From Klenkia marina (GTDB lineage: Bacteria > Actinomycetota > Actinomycetes > Mycobacteriales > Geodermatophilaceae): a DNA stretch of 64,000 nucleotides. Every line of letters starts with the position of its first letter. Positions within the stretch are counted from its first letter, which is position 1. The notes beneath the pieces are model-generated. The model did no database searches, was not told the DNA's origin, and was given only the letters and a program-made list of their open reading frames with translations. The stretch spans positions 620,001 to 684,000 of the forward strand of contig NZ_FMUH01000001.1 of the NCBI RefSeq assembly GCF_900101025.1. Reading direction: 5' to 3'. The position numbers were made by a program, and so were the translations under genes. Of this stretch, positions 48,874 to 60,751 are shown piece after piece.

Positions 48874-50223
48874 ATGGCCCAGCTCGACCGCCTCGACATC
48901 GCCCGCTCCCGGGGCGGCACGGTCGCCGAGCGGCTCACCGACGCCGCGGCGCGGGCGCACGCCACCGACCACCTCGGGGCCTTCCTCGCCGTGGTGGACC
49001 CCGACCGCGTCGACCCCGGCCTGGCGCCCGAGGGTCCGCTGGCGGGCGTGCCGATCGCGGTGAAGGACAACGTCGACGTCCTCGACCTGCCCACCAGCGC
49101 CGGCACCCCCGCGCTGCACGGCTCCCGCCCGGGGCGCGACCACCACGCGGTCGCCCGGCTGCGGGCGGCCGGGGCCAGCGTCGTCGGCAAGACGAACCTG
49201 CACGAGCTGGCCTTCGGCATCACGAGCAACAACTCCGCCTACGGTCCGGTGCGCAACCCGCACGACCCGACCCGCTCCGCCGGCGGCTCGTCCGGCGGTT
49301 CCGCCGTCGCAGTTGCCACCGGCGTCGTACCGGTCGCCCTGGGCACCGACACCGGCGGCTCGATGCGGGTGCCCGCCGCGCACTGCGGCGTCGTGGGGTA
49401 CCGGCCGACCACCGGCCGCTGGGGCGGGCACGACGGCGTCGTGGGCATCTCCAGCACCCGCGACACCGTCGGCGCACTGGCCAGCACGGTCGCCGACGTC
49501 GTCCTGCTCGACCAGCTCGTCGCCGGCGCCGGGCCCGCGACGGTGCCGCACGCCCGCATGCTGCGCCTCGGGGTCCCGCTGCCCGGCTTCTTCGACGGTC
49601 TCGCGAAGGACGTCGCCGACGCCGTGGGGCGGGCGCTGGACACCCTCGCCGACGCCGGGGTCGACCTGGTCGAGGTCGACGTCGTGGCCGCGCACGAGCT
49701 GGACGCCCGCTGCGGGTTCCCGATCGTCTTCCACGAGGTGCTGCGCACCCTGCCGGCCTACCTGGGCAGCCTGCCGGGCGGGCCGAGCTTCGACGAGCTG
49801 GTCGCCGGCGTCGCCAGCCCCGACGTCCGCGGAGCCCTCGAGCACGCGATCGGCGACCCGGTGCCCGGCTCGGTCTACGCCGAGTGCCTGGAGCTGCGCG
49901 AGCAGCTACGGGCCGCCTACGCCGCCGTGCACGAGCTGCCCGGTGGGGGCCGGCTGGACGCCCTGGTCTACCCGACCACGCCGCTCACCGCCCCGCCGTT
50001 GGGCGACGACGTCACCACCGACCTGGACGGCGAGCAGGTGCCGGTCTTCGGCACGACCATCCAGAACACCGGGCCGGGGTCCACCGCCGGGATGCCGGCC
50101 ATCTCGCTGCCCTGCGGCACGACCCCCGCCGGGCTGCCGGTGGGCCTGTCGCTGGAGACGGTGCCCGACGCCGACCCGCACCTGCTCGCGGTCGCCCGGC
50201 GGGTGGAGCAGCTGCTGTCCTGA
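48874..50223 (+). CDS. Amidase signature-family hydrolase
   Basis: A 449-residue amidase signature enzyme. The Ser-cisSer-Lys triad is clear: Lys64 in AVKDNVDV, Ser139 in GGSSGGSA and Ser163 in DTGGSMRVPA, with the same spacings (75 and 24) as GatA. No GatB/GatC genes are adjacent, and the C-terminal half (VYPTTPLTAPPLGDD, then IQNTGPGSTAGMPAISLP) resembles allophanate hydrolase AtzF or generic amidases. The substrate is unknown. It starts with ATG ten bases after the DUF350 gene, which may include it in that operon. Confidence 0.9.
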   Translation: MAQLDRLDIARSRGGTVAERLTDAAARAHATDHLGAFLAVVDPDRVDPGLAPEGPLAGVPIAVKDNVDVLDLPTSAGTPALHGSRPGRDHHAVARLRAAGASVVGKTNLHELAFGITSNNSAYGPVRNPHDPTRSAGGSSGGSAVAVATGVVPVALGTDTGGSMRVPAAHCGVVGYRPTTGRWGGHDGVVGISSTRDTVGALASTVADVVLLDQLVAGAGPATVPHARMLRLGVPLPGFFDGLAKDVADAVGRALDTLADAGVDLVEVDVVAAHELDARCGFPIVFHEVLRTLPAYLGSLPGGPSFDELVAGVASPDVRGALEHAIGDPVPGSVYAECLELREQLRAAYAAVHELPGGGRLDALVYPTTPLTAPPLGDDVTTDLDGEQVPVFGTTIQNTGPGSTAGMPAISLPCGTTPAGLPVGLSLETVPDADPHLLAVARRVEQLLS

Positions 50224-50269
50224 CGTCCCGACGAGCGGTTGGCCGGCGCAACCCGCACGCTGGTGACCG

Positions 50270-51616
50270 ATGACCGAGTGGCTGCTCCTGCTCGCCGCGG
50301 TGGTCCTCACCGTGGCCACCGGGTTCTTCGTGGCGGCCGAGTTCTCCTTCACCACCGTCGACCGCGGCCAGGCCGCCGAGGCGGCCGAGCAGGGACGACG
50401 GGGCGCCGGCGGGGTGGTCGAGGCGCTCAAGGGCCTGTCCACGCAGCTGTCGGCCGCCCAGTTGGGCATCACCATCACCACGTTGCTGGTCGGCTACCTC
50501 GCCGAGCCGGCCCTGGGCGGCCTGCTCGACGGGCCGCTGGAGTCCCTCGGGCTGTCCGAGGCGTCGGCGACCGGCGTGGCCGTCGTCGTGGGCATCGCGC
50601 TGGCCACCACGCTGCAGATGCTCATCGGCGAGCTCGGGCCGAAGAACCTGGCCATCGCCAGCCCGCTCGCGGTCGCCTCGGTGGTCGCCCCCGGGATGCG
50701 GGCGTTCACCGCGGTGCTCGGCTTCGTCGTCCGTGCGCTGCAGCGGCTCGCGAACGCGATCGTGCGGGCCCTGGGGTTCGAGCCCCGCGAGGAGCTCGAC
50801 GACGCCCGCGGCGCCGGCGAGCTGGCCGCGGTGGCCCGGCGCAGCGCCGAGGAGGGCGACCTCTCCCCCACCGCCGCCCGGCTGCTGGACCGCTCGCTCG
50901 GGCTGCGCGACAAGTACGCCACCGACGTCATGACCCCGCGCACCCGGCTGGTCACCCTGCCCGACACCGCCACGGCCACCGAGGTCATCGAGGCCGCCGT
51001 GCGCTCGGGCAACAGCCGCTTCCCGGTCTGGCACGGCGACCTCGACGACGTCACCGGTCTGGTGCACGTCAAGCACGCGGTCGCCGTCCCGGAGGACGAG
51101 CGGGGCACGCGCACGGCCGGTGAACTGGCCCGGCCGGTGCTCGCCGTGCCCAGCTCGCTGCACCTGGACCCCCTGCTGGACCTCCTGCGCGAGGAGGGCC
51201 TGCAGCTGGCCCTGGTGGTCGACGAGTGGGGCGCCACCCACGGCATCGTGACGCTGGAGGACATCGTCGAGGAGCTGGTCGGGGAGATCACCGACGAGAC
51301 CGACCGCCCGCTGCGCACGCTGCGCCGCGACGGCGAGGACTGGCTGCTGTCGGGGTTGCTGCGCCCCGACGAGCTGCGCGAGCGCGCCGGGGTCGCCGTC
51401 CCCGAGGGCCGCTACGAGACCGTCGCCGGGTTCGTCGCCCAGCAGCTGACCCGGCTGCCCGCCGAGGGCGACACCGTGGACGTCGAGGGCCACCGGCTCA
51501 CCGTCACGCGCCTGGAGGGCCGGCGGGTGGCCGGGCTGCGCGCCACCCCGTCCCCGCGCGGGGACGACCTGCCCGCCCGCCAGCACGAGGTGGCCCAGGG
51601 GGTGGCGCAGGCGTGA
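50270..51616 (+). CDS. CNNM/CorC-type membrane protein with CBS domains, first of a pair
   Basis: A 448-residue HlyC/CorC-type protein. The DUF21 membrane domain (residues about 1-195, four helices) includes VAAEFSFTTVD, SAAQLGITITTLLVGYLAEPAL and GELGPKNLAIA. Two CBS motifs follow (about 215-340, with VMTPRTRLVTLP and EWGATHGIVTLEDIVEELVGEI). A C-terminal CorC_HlyC domain (WLLSGLLRPDELRERAGV on) ends the protein. It is probably involved in Mg2+ or Co2+ efflux. Its stop overlaps the paralogue start as GTGA. Confidence 0.92.
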   Translation: MTEWLLLLAAVVLTVATGFFVAAEFSFTTVDRGQAAEAAEQGRRGAGGVVEALKGLSTQLSAAQLGITITTLLVGYLAEPALGGLLDGPLESLGLSEASATGVAVVVGIALATTLQMLIGELGPKNLAIASPLAVASVVAPGMRAFTAVLGFVVRALQRLANAIVRALGFEPREELDDARGAGELAAVARRSAEEGDLSPTAARLLDRSLGLRDKYATDVMTPRTRLVTLPDTATATEVIEAAVRSGNSRFPVWHGDLDDVTGLVHVKHAVAVPEDERGTRTAGELARPVLAVPSSLHLDPLLDLLREEGLQLALVVDEWGATHGIVTLEDIVEELVGEITDETDRPLRTLRRDGEDWLLSGLLRPDELRERAGVAVPEGRYETVAGFVAQQLTRLPAEGDTVDVEGHRLTVTRLEGRRVAGLRATPSPRGDDLPARQHEVAQGVAQA

Positions 51617-52680
51617 ACGACGTCCTGGCCCTGGCGATCCTGGTGGCCCTGCTGCTGGGCAACGCCTTCTTCGTCGCCGCCGAGTTCGCGCTGGTCTCCG
51701 CCCGGGTCGACCAGATCGAGCCGCGGGCCGCCGCCGGTTCGGCCCGGGCGCAGAAGACGCTGGCCGCCATGCGCAACGTGTCGCAGATGATGGCCGGGGC
51801 GCAGCTGGGCATCACCCTGTGCTCGCTGGGCCTGGGCGCCGTCGGCGAGCCGGCCGTGGCGCACCTGATCGAGGTCCCGCTCGAGGCCGCCGGCGTGCCC
51901 GCCGGGTTCCTGCACCCCGTCGCGCTGGTGATCGCGCTGGCACTGGTCACCGTGCTGCACATGGTCCTCGGCGAGATGGTGCCCAAGAACATCACCATCG
52001 CCGGCCCCGACCGCGCCGCGATCGTCCTCGGCCCGCCCATGGCCAAGGTCGTCGTGCTGCTCAAGCCGCTGATCTGGTTCTTCAACAGCCTGGCCAACGG
52101 CTTCGTGAAGCTGTTCGGGGTCACCCCCACCGACGAGGTCGCGGCCAGCTTCGACAGCACCGAGATCCGGTCGATGATCACCCAGTCGCGCAGCCGCGGG
52201 CTGCTGGGCGACGAGGTGTCCGACCTGGCCGAGGGCGCGCTGACCTTCGAGACCCACGACGCCCGCTCGGTGCTGCTGCCTGCCGACACCCTGGTGACCG
52301 TCGCGCGGGGCACCACGCCGCGACAGCTGGAGCAGGTGGTCGCCGAGCACGGTTTCAGCCGGTACCCGGTGTGCGGCCCCGGGGGTGCCTGGATCGGCTA
52401 CGTGCACGTCAAGGACGTCCTCGGCAGCGACGACCGGGACCGGCCGGTCCCCGACGACGCCCTGGACCAGTTCGTCGAGGTCGCCCCCGACGAGCCCCTG
52501 CCGGAGGTGCTGCAGACGATGCGCCGCGCCGGGGTGCACCTGGGCCGGGTCGCCGAGGACGACGAGGTGCTCGGCGTGGTGGCCCTGGAGGACGTGCTCG
52601 AGCAGCTCATCGGCGACGTGCGCGACGCCTCGGCGGAGGGTGCCGCCCCGGCAGTGGGGAGCGGCGCCGGCGGGAGGTGA
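51613..52680 (+). CDS. CNNM/CorC-type membrane protein, second of a pair (no CorC_HlyC domain)
   Basis: A 355-residue paralogue of the preceding protein. DUF21 membrane signatures are FVAAEFALVSARVDQIE, MMAGAQLGITLCSLGLG and GEMVPKNITIAGPD. CBS motifs follow (SRYPVCGP, GYVHVKDVLG, EVLGVVALEDVLEQLIGDV). It stops after the CBS pair and so lacks the C-terminal CorC_HlyC domain of its partner. The two probably form a heteromer or share function. It overlaps the S9 peptidase gene as GTGA. Confidence 0.9.
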   Translation: MNDVLALAILVALLLGNAFFVAAEFALVSARVDQIEPRAAAGSARAQKTLAAMRNVSQMMAGAQLGITLCSLGLGAVGEPAVAHLIEVPLEAAGVPAGFLHPVALVIALALVTVLHMVLGEMVPKNITIAGPDRAAIVLGPPMAKVVVLLKPLIWFFNSLANGFVKLFGVTPTDEVAASFDSTEIRSMITQSRSRGLLGDEVSDLAEGALTFETHDARSVLLPADTLVTVARGTTPRQLEQVVAEHGFSRYPVCGPGGAWIGYVHVKDVLGSDDRDRPVPDDALDQFVEVAPDEPLPEVLQTMRRAGVHLGRVAEDDEVLGVVALEDVLEQLIGDVRDASAEGAAPAVGSGAGGR

Positions 52681-54486
52681 AGGATGGGGGCGTGCTCCCC
52701 GCAGACGTCACCGCCCGCTGGCAGGCCCGCTTCCGCGCCCCCCGCGTCTCCCTGCCCGACTGGGCCGAGGACGCCCCGCAGCGCTGCCTGTTCGCCTCCG
52801 ACGTCACCGGCGTCGTCGAGCAGTACACCTGGGACCGCGACACCGGCGAGCAACGGCAGGTCACCGACCGGGCCAACGGCACGCTGGCCGCCACCCTGAG
52901 CCCCGACGGCGAGACCGTCTGGTGGTTCGCCGACACCGACGGCGACGAGTTCGGCATCTGGCGCACCCAGCCCTTCGCCGGTGGTGACGACGTGGTCGCC
53001 GTCCCCGAGGTCGAACCGGCCTACCCGGCCGGCCTGGAGATCGGCCGCACCCTGGTCGCGATCGGCCGCTCCACCGACGACGGCAGCGAGCTGTGGCTGG
53101 CCCCGGTGGGCGGCACCCCGCGCGTGTTCTACCGCACCCCGGACACCGCCTCGGTCGACGCGCTCTCCCGCGACGAGGACCGGCTGGTGCTCTCGCACTC
53201 CGAGCACGGCGACCCCCGCTACCCCGCGCTGCGCGTGCTCGACGTGGCCGCGATCCCCGACGGCCACTCGCAGGCCGAGGCCGACAGCCCGTGGGTGGTG
53301 GCCGAGAAGTGGGACGGCGAGGAGCTGGGTCTGCACGCGCTGGGGTTCTCCCCCGTGCCCGGTGACCTCCGGCTGCTGGTCGGCCACGAACGCCGGGGCC
53401 GCGAGGAGCTGCTGGTCTGGGACGTCGCCGCCGACACCGAGACCGAGCTGGTGCTCGACCTGCCCGGTGACGTGACCGCCGGCTGGTACCCCGACGGCTC
53501 CGCGCTGCTGGTGGGCCACGACCACGCCGCCCGCAGCGAGCTCTACCGCTACGACCTGGCCACCGCCGAGCTGGTGAAGCTGGACACCCCGCCCGGCGTC
53601 GTCCGCGGGGCCACCGCGCGTCCCGACGGGTCGGTGGAGCTGGCGTGGTCGTCGTCCGAGCGCCCGCCGGTGATCCGCCGGGCCGACGGCCCCGTCGTCC
53701 TGGCCGCCCCCGGCGACGAGCCGCCGGCGGCCTACCCGGTCGAGGACCGCTGGGTGCCCGGGCCCGGCGGCGACGTGCACGCCCTGCTGGTGCGCCCGGC
53801 CGGCGAGGGCCCCTTCGCCACCGCGTTCCTGGTGCACGGCGGTCCCGAGGCCGCCGACGACGACTCGTACCGCGCCCGCCGCGCCGCCTACGTCGACGCC
53901 GGCTACGCGGTCGTGCACGTGAACTACCGCGGCTCGTCGGGCTACGGGTCGGCCTGGCGCGACGCGCTGACCGGCCGGCCGGGGCTGACCGAGCTCGAGG
54001 ACGTCGCCGCGGTGCAGGACGCGCTGGTGGCCGAGGGCATCGCCGACCCGGCGCGCTGCCTGCTCACCGGGGGGTCGTGGGGCGGGTTCCTCACGCTGCT
54101 GGGCCTGGGCACGCAGCCGCAGCGCTGGGCCGCGGGCATCGCCGAGGTGCCGGTGGCCGACTACCTGGCCGCCTACGAGGACGAGATGGAGGGCCTGCGG
54201 GCCTACGACCGCGCCCTGTTCGGCGGCTCGCCGGACGAGGTGCCGGAGGTCTACCGGCGCTCGTCGCCGCTGACCTACGTCGACGACGTCGCCGTCCCGG
54301 TGCTGGTGGTGGCCGGGGCGAACGACCCGCGCTGCCCGATCCGGCAGATCGACAACTACCTGGAGGCGCTGGCCGCCGGCGGCAAGGAGCACGAGGTGTA
54401 CCGGTTCGACGCCGGCCACGGCTCGCTGGTGGTCGAGGAGACCATCCGGCAGGTGCAGACCGCGCTGGACTTCGCACTGCGGCACG

Positions 54487-54497
<11 letters not shown>
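52677..54497 (+). CDS. S9-family prolyl oligopeptidase-like peptidase
   Basis: A 606-residue cytosolic serine peptidase. An N-terminal beta-propeller-like region (about residues 40-370, with repeated ELWLAPVGG / LYRYDLATAEL blades) precedes the alpha/beta-hydrolase domain. Ser467 lies in GGSWGGFLTLLG, the Asp in VAGANDPRCP and the His in FDAGHGSLV. Oligopeptides are the expected substrates. I chose the GTG overlapping the previous stop. A GTG 15 bases further in follows the same GGGAGG site and is also possible. It is convergent with the GT87 gene, overlapping by 11 bases. Confidence 0.92.
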
Positions 54498-57988
<3,491 letters not shown>

Positions 57989-57996
57989 GGGGCCTG

Positions 57997-58002
57997 AGAC
58001 TA
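57997..58002 (-). promoter_or_regulatory. Candidate -10 box of ask-asd-GT87 operon (leaderless)
   Basis: TAGTCT on the minus strand, eight bases before the GTG at 57988. The divergent phospholipase D-like gene begins 35 bases further. Confidence 0.5.
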
Positions 58003-58036
58003 CCGGCGCGACCAGCGGGGACGGCCGACTGGTGGT

Positions 58037-59653
58037 GTGATCACCTGCGTGCCCGAGCCCGAGGACGACCTCACCACCTGGCTGCTCACCGATGCCGAGC
58101 GGGACAACCCGGCCTCGGCGCTGCCGCCGTGGACCGCCGGCAACCTGGCCGAGCCGCTGGTGCACGGCGCCGTGTACTTCGACCGGCTGGTCGACGCGGT
58201 GCGCGACCTCGAGTCCGGCGACCACCTGTTCTTCACCGACTGGCGCGGCGACCCCGACCAGTTGCTGCGCCCCGACGGGCCGACGGTCGACGAGCTGTTC
58301 TCCGACGCCGCCCGGCGCGGGGTGTGCGTGCGCGGGCTGGTGTGGCGGTCGCACTGGGACGGGTTGAGCTTCTCCAAGGAGGAGAACGCCTCGCTGGACC
58401 GGGAGCTCGAGGAGGACGGCGCGGTCGTCGTCCGGGACCAGCGCGTCCGGCGGGTGGGCAGCCACCACCAGAAGATCGTGGTCTGCCGGCACCCCGCCGA
58501 CCCGTCGCGCGACGTCGCGTTCGCCGGCGGCATCGACCTGGGCCACACCCGTCGCGACGACGCCGAGCACCGCGGGGACCCCCAGCCGCAGTCGATGTCC
58601 TCGGCCTACGGCGACACCCCGCCCTGGCACGACGTCCAGCTGCAGCTGCGCGGCCCCGTGGTCGGGGTGCTGGACGACGCCTTCCGCGAGCGCTGGGACG
58701 ACCCCACGAGCCCGGCGTCGGAGAACCCGGTCGCCTGGGTGCACGACAAGACCCTGCAGTGGCTGGGCCGCAACCAGATGGACCCCACCCCGTTGCCCGA
58801 CCAGCCCGCGCCGCCCCCGCCGTGCGGTCCGCACGTGGTGCAGACGCTGCGCACCTACCCCAAGGTCTGGCCGGCCTTCGACTTCGCGCCCCAGGGTGAA
58901 CGGTCCATCGCCCGGGGCTACACGAAGGCGCTGGAGCGGGCCCGCCGGCTGGTGTACCTGGAGGACCAGTACCTGTGGTCCTCCGACGTCGCCGACCACC
59001 TGGCCGCCTCGTTGCGCGAGCACCCCGGGCTGCAGCTGGTCGTCGTCGTCCCGCGGGTCCCCGACCAGGAGGGGGCGTTCTCCGAGCGGCCCCAGCAGCT
59101 GGGGCAGGCCCAGGCGATGGACCTGCTGCTGGGCGCGGCACCGGGCCGGGTGCACGTGTTCGACCTGGAGAACCACGAGGGGACCCCGGTCTACGTGCAC
59201 GCCAAGGTGTGCGTGGTCGACGACGTGTGGGCCGAGGTCGGCAGCGACAACATGAACCGCCGCTCGTGGACCCACGACAGCGAACTGTCCAACGCCGTGC
59301 TGGACCCGACGCGCGACGACCGGGAGCCCCACGACCCCGCCGGCCTCGGCGACGGCGCACGCACCTTCGCCCGCGACCTGCGGCTGCAGCTGGCCCGCGA
59401 GCACCTGGACGCCGACGACGACACCGGCCTGGTCGACCCCGACGAGTTCGTCGCCGCCTGCGTGGCCAGCGCCGGGGCGCTGGACGCCTGGCACGCGGGC
59501 GACCGGGTGGGCCCCCGACCGCCGGGCCGGCTGCGGACCCACCGCCCCCGCCCGCTCACCCGGCTCGAGAAGATCTGGGCCACCCCGCTGTACCGGTTGG
59601 TGCACGACCCCGACGGCCGCCCCCTGCGACTCCGCCTGCGCCACACCTACTGA
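58037..59653 (+). CDS. Phospholipase D-like protein
   Basis: A 538-residue cytosolic protein with two HKD-type motifs. The first is HHQKIVV (His144, Lys146), where the following Asp position is an Arg and [11 protein letters not shown] comes later, as in a known actinobacterial PLD-like subgroup. The second is [19 protein letters not shown], complete. An upstream [13 protein letters not shown] segment is shared with the family. The substrate is a phosphodiester, either phospholipid or nucleic acid. There is no signal peptide. It starts at GTG. The palindromic element lies after it. Confidence 0.88.
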   Translation: MITCVPEPEDDLTTWLLTDAERDNPASALPPWTAGNLAEPLVHGAVYFDRLVDAVRDLESGDHLFFTDWRGDPDQLLRPDGPTVDELFSDAARRGVCVRGLVWRSHWDGLSFSKEENASLDRELEEDGAVVVRDQRVRRVGSHHQKIVVCRHPADPSRDVAFAGGIDLGHTRRDDAEHRGDPQPQSMSSAYGDTPPWHDVQLQLRGPVVGVLDDAFRERWDDPTSPASENPVAWVHDKTLQWLGRNQMDPTPLPDQPAPPPPCGPHVVQTLRTYPKVWPAFDFAPQGERSIARGYTKALERARRLVYLEDQYLWSSDVADHLAASLREHPGLQLVVVVPRVPDQEGAFSERPQQLGQAQAMDLLLGAAPGRVHVFDLENHEGTPVYVHAKVCVVDDVWAEVGSDNMNRRSWTHDSELSNAVLDPTRDDREPHDPAGLGDGARTFARDLRLQLAREHLDADDDTGLVDPDEFVAACVASAGALDAWHAGDRVGPRPPGRLRTHRPRPLTRLEKIWATPLYRLVHDPDGRPLRLRLRHTY

Positions 59654-59690
59654 TCCGCCGACGAGCTCGGGCCGTACCTCTTCCCCGACC

Positions 59691-59812
59691 AGCTCGTGCT
59701 CTGCGCACCCCCAGTGCGCAGACCGTTCTGCGCACCCGGGAGGTGCAGAACGGTCTGCTCACCCAGGAGGTGCAGAACGGTCTGCTCACGCAAGGGGTGC
59801 AGAGCACGAGCT
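59691..59812. repeat. Palindromic element with 27-base tandem repeats
   Basis: Two 27-base direct repeats (59739-59765 and 59766-59792, differing at one base) are followed by a degenerate third copy. The outer segment 59691-59711 is the inverted counterpart of 59794-59812 apart from two extra bases. CAGACCGTTCTG (59719-59730) is inverted against CAGAACGGTCTG (59746-59757) and its tandem copy. CTGCGCAC/GTGCGCAG forms a further hairpin inside the left arm. It fills the 292-base gap before the XRE gene and has no apparent coding role. Confidence 0.8.
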
Positions 59813-59945
59813 CGCTCGGGTGGACATGGTCGGTCCCGATGAGCACCGCGCCCGGGTCGACGTCGGCTGTCCACAACCCGGGTCGCGATCCACAGATCGT
59901 CCGGGCCGCTGGATGCATGCCGCTGCAGCCGGGATCGTCGGACCC

Positions 59946-60632
59946 GTGCCCGGTGCGGAGACAGCCACCCCGACGTCGGGGCAGCCCAGTTTCGACCTGC
60001 CCGGCACGGTGCGCCGCATCCGACGACGGGCGCGCCTGTCCCAGCGGCAGCTCGCCACCGTCACCGGCCTCTCCGCCTCCACCGTGGCGCAGGTCGAGGC
60101 CGGGCACCGGTCCCTGTCCGCCACCCACCTCGCCGCGCTCGCCGACGTCGCAGGCCTGCGGCTGGTGCTGGTCGACACCGCGGACTCGGTCGTGCCGCCC
60201 ATGCGCAGTGCCAGCGTCCGGGACGAGGGTGGGCGCCGGTACCCGGCCCACTACGACGTCCGGCACGGCGACGAGGGCTGGTGGTACCTGCCGCACCGCT
60301 CGGACCGGCCGGTCCCGTGGTTCACCTTCGACCGGCGTCCGGACGTCGCCCTGCAGGACGACGACCACCCCGCTCCCTCGGCGGACGACAACCCCCGGGT
60401 GCGGCGCGCGCAGCGCGAGCACGTCGAGCGCGTCGCACGAGCAGCCCGGCAACGCTGGGCCCGCGTGGACCGCACGCTCCGCCAGCTGACCGGTGAGCTC
60501 GCACCCGAACCCGAGGTCCAGGACCTGTGCGAGTGCCCGCCCGGGTGCGAGGCCCTGCTCGTCGGCGACGACCCGGCAGGCCAGCTCGACCCGCACGTCG
60601 CGGGGTGTCCCTGCCGTTGCGACGTCCACTGA
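59946..60632 (+). CDS. XRE-family regulator with C-terminal Cys/His cluster
   Basis: A 228-residue protein. The HTH domain (about residues 18-72) contains RLSQRQLATVTGLSASTVAQVE. A middle region (about 75-170) includes YDVRHGDEGWWYLPHR, PWFTFDRRPD and a charged helix with REHVERVARAARQRW. The last 35 residues hold six Cys and two His in the pattern CxCxxxC ... HxxxCxCxCxxH, suggesting metal binding. An ATG at 59913 and frames further upstream would extend it into poorly conserved sequence, so the GTG start is a choice. The target genes are unknown. Confidence 0.72.
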   Translation: MPGAETATPTSGQPSFDLPGTVRRIRRRARLSQRQLATVTGLSASTVAQVEAGHRSLSATHLAALADVAGLRLVLVDTADSVVPPMRSASVRDEGGRRYPAHYDVRHGDEGWWYLPHRSDRPVPWFTFDRRPDVALQDDDHPAPSADDNPRVRRAQREHVERVARAARQRWARVDRTLRQLTGELAPEPEVQDLCECPPGCEALLVGDDPAGQLDPHVAGCPCRCDVH

Positions 60633-60751
60633 CGGAGCCCTACAACCGGTTGCAGGAAGAAACCGCAGGTCAGGAGCTTGGTTCGAGATGCGCGGGGGGC
60701 GATGGAGCCGCACCATGTCTGTATGACGACTACGGGCCCCCGCGCCGCCCG

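Noticed and set aside
48874-50223. GatA subunit of Glu-tRNA amidotransferase.
   Set aside because: The catalytic spacing matches, but gatB and gatC are absent and the C-terminal half resembles general amidases. The YqeY-type protein at 44634 is not a full GatB.
59739-59792. CRISPR array from the 27-base repeats.
   Set aside because: The copies are directly adjacent with no spacers, only two are good, and no cas gene is present.
60633-60751. Riboswitch or leader peptide upstream of the Mrp operon.
   Set aside because: Only a weak CGGTT/AACCG inverted repeat and a very short ATG frame (near 60724) are visible. Neither shows a recognisable aptamer or an attenuator structure.
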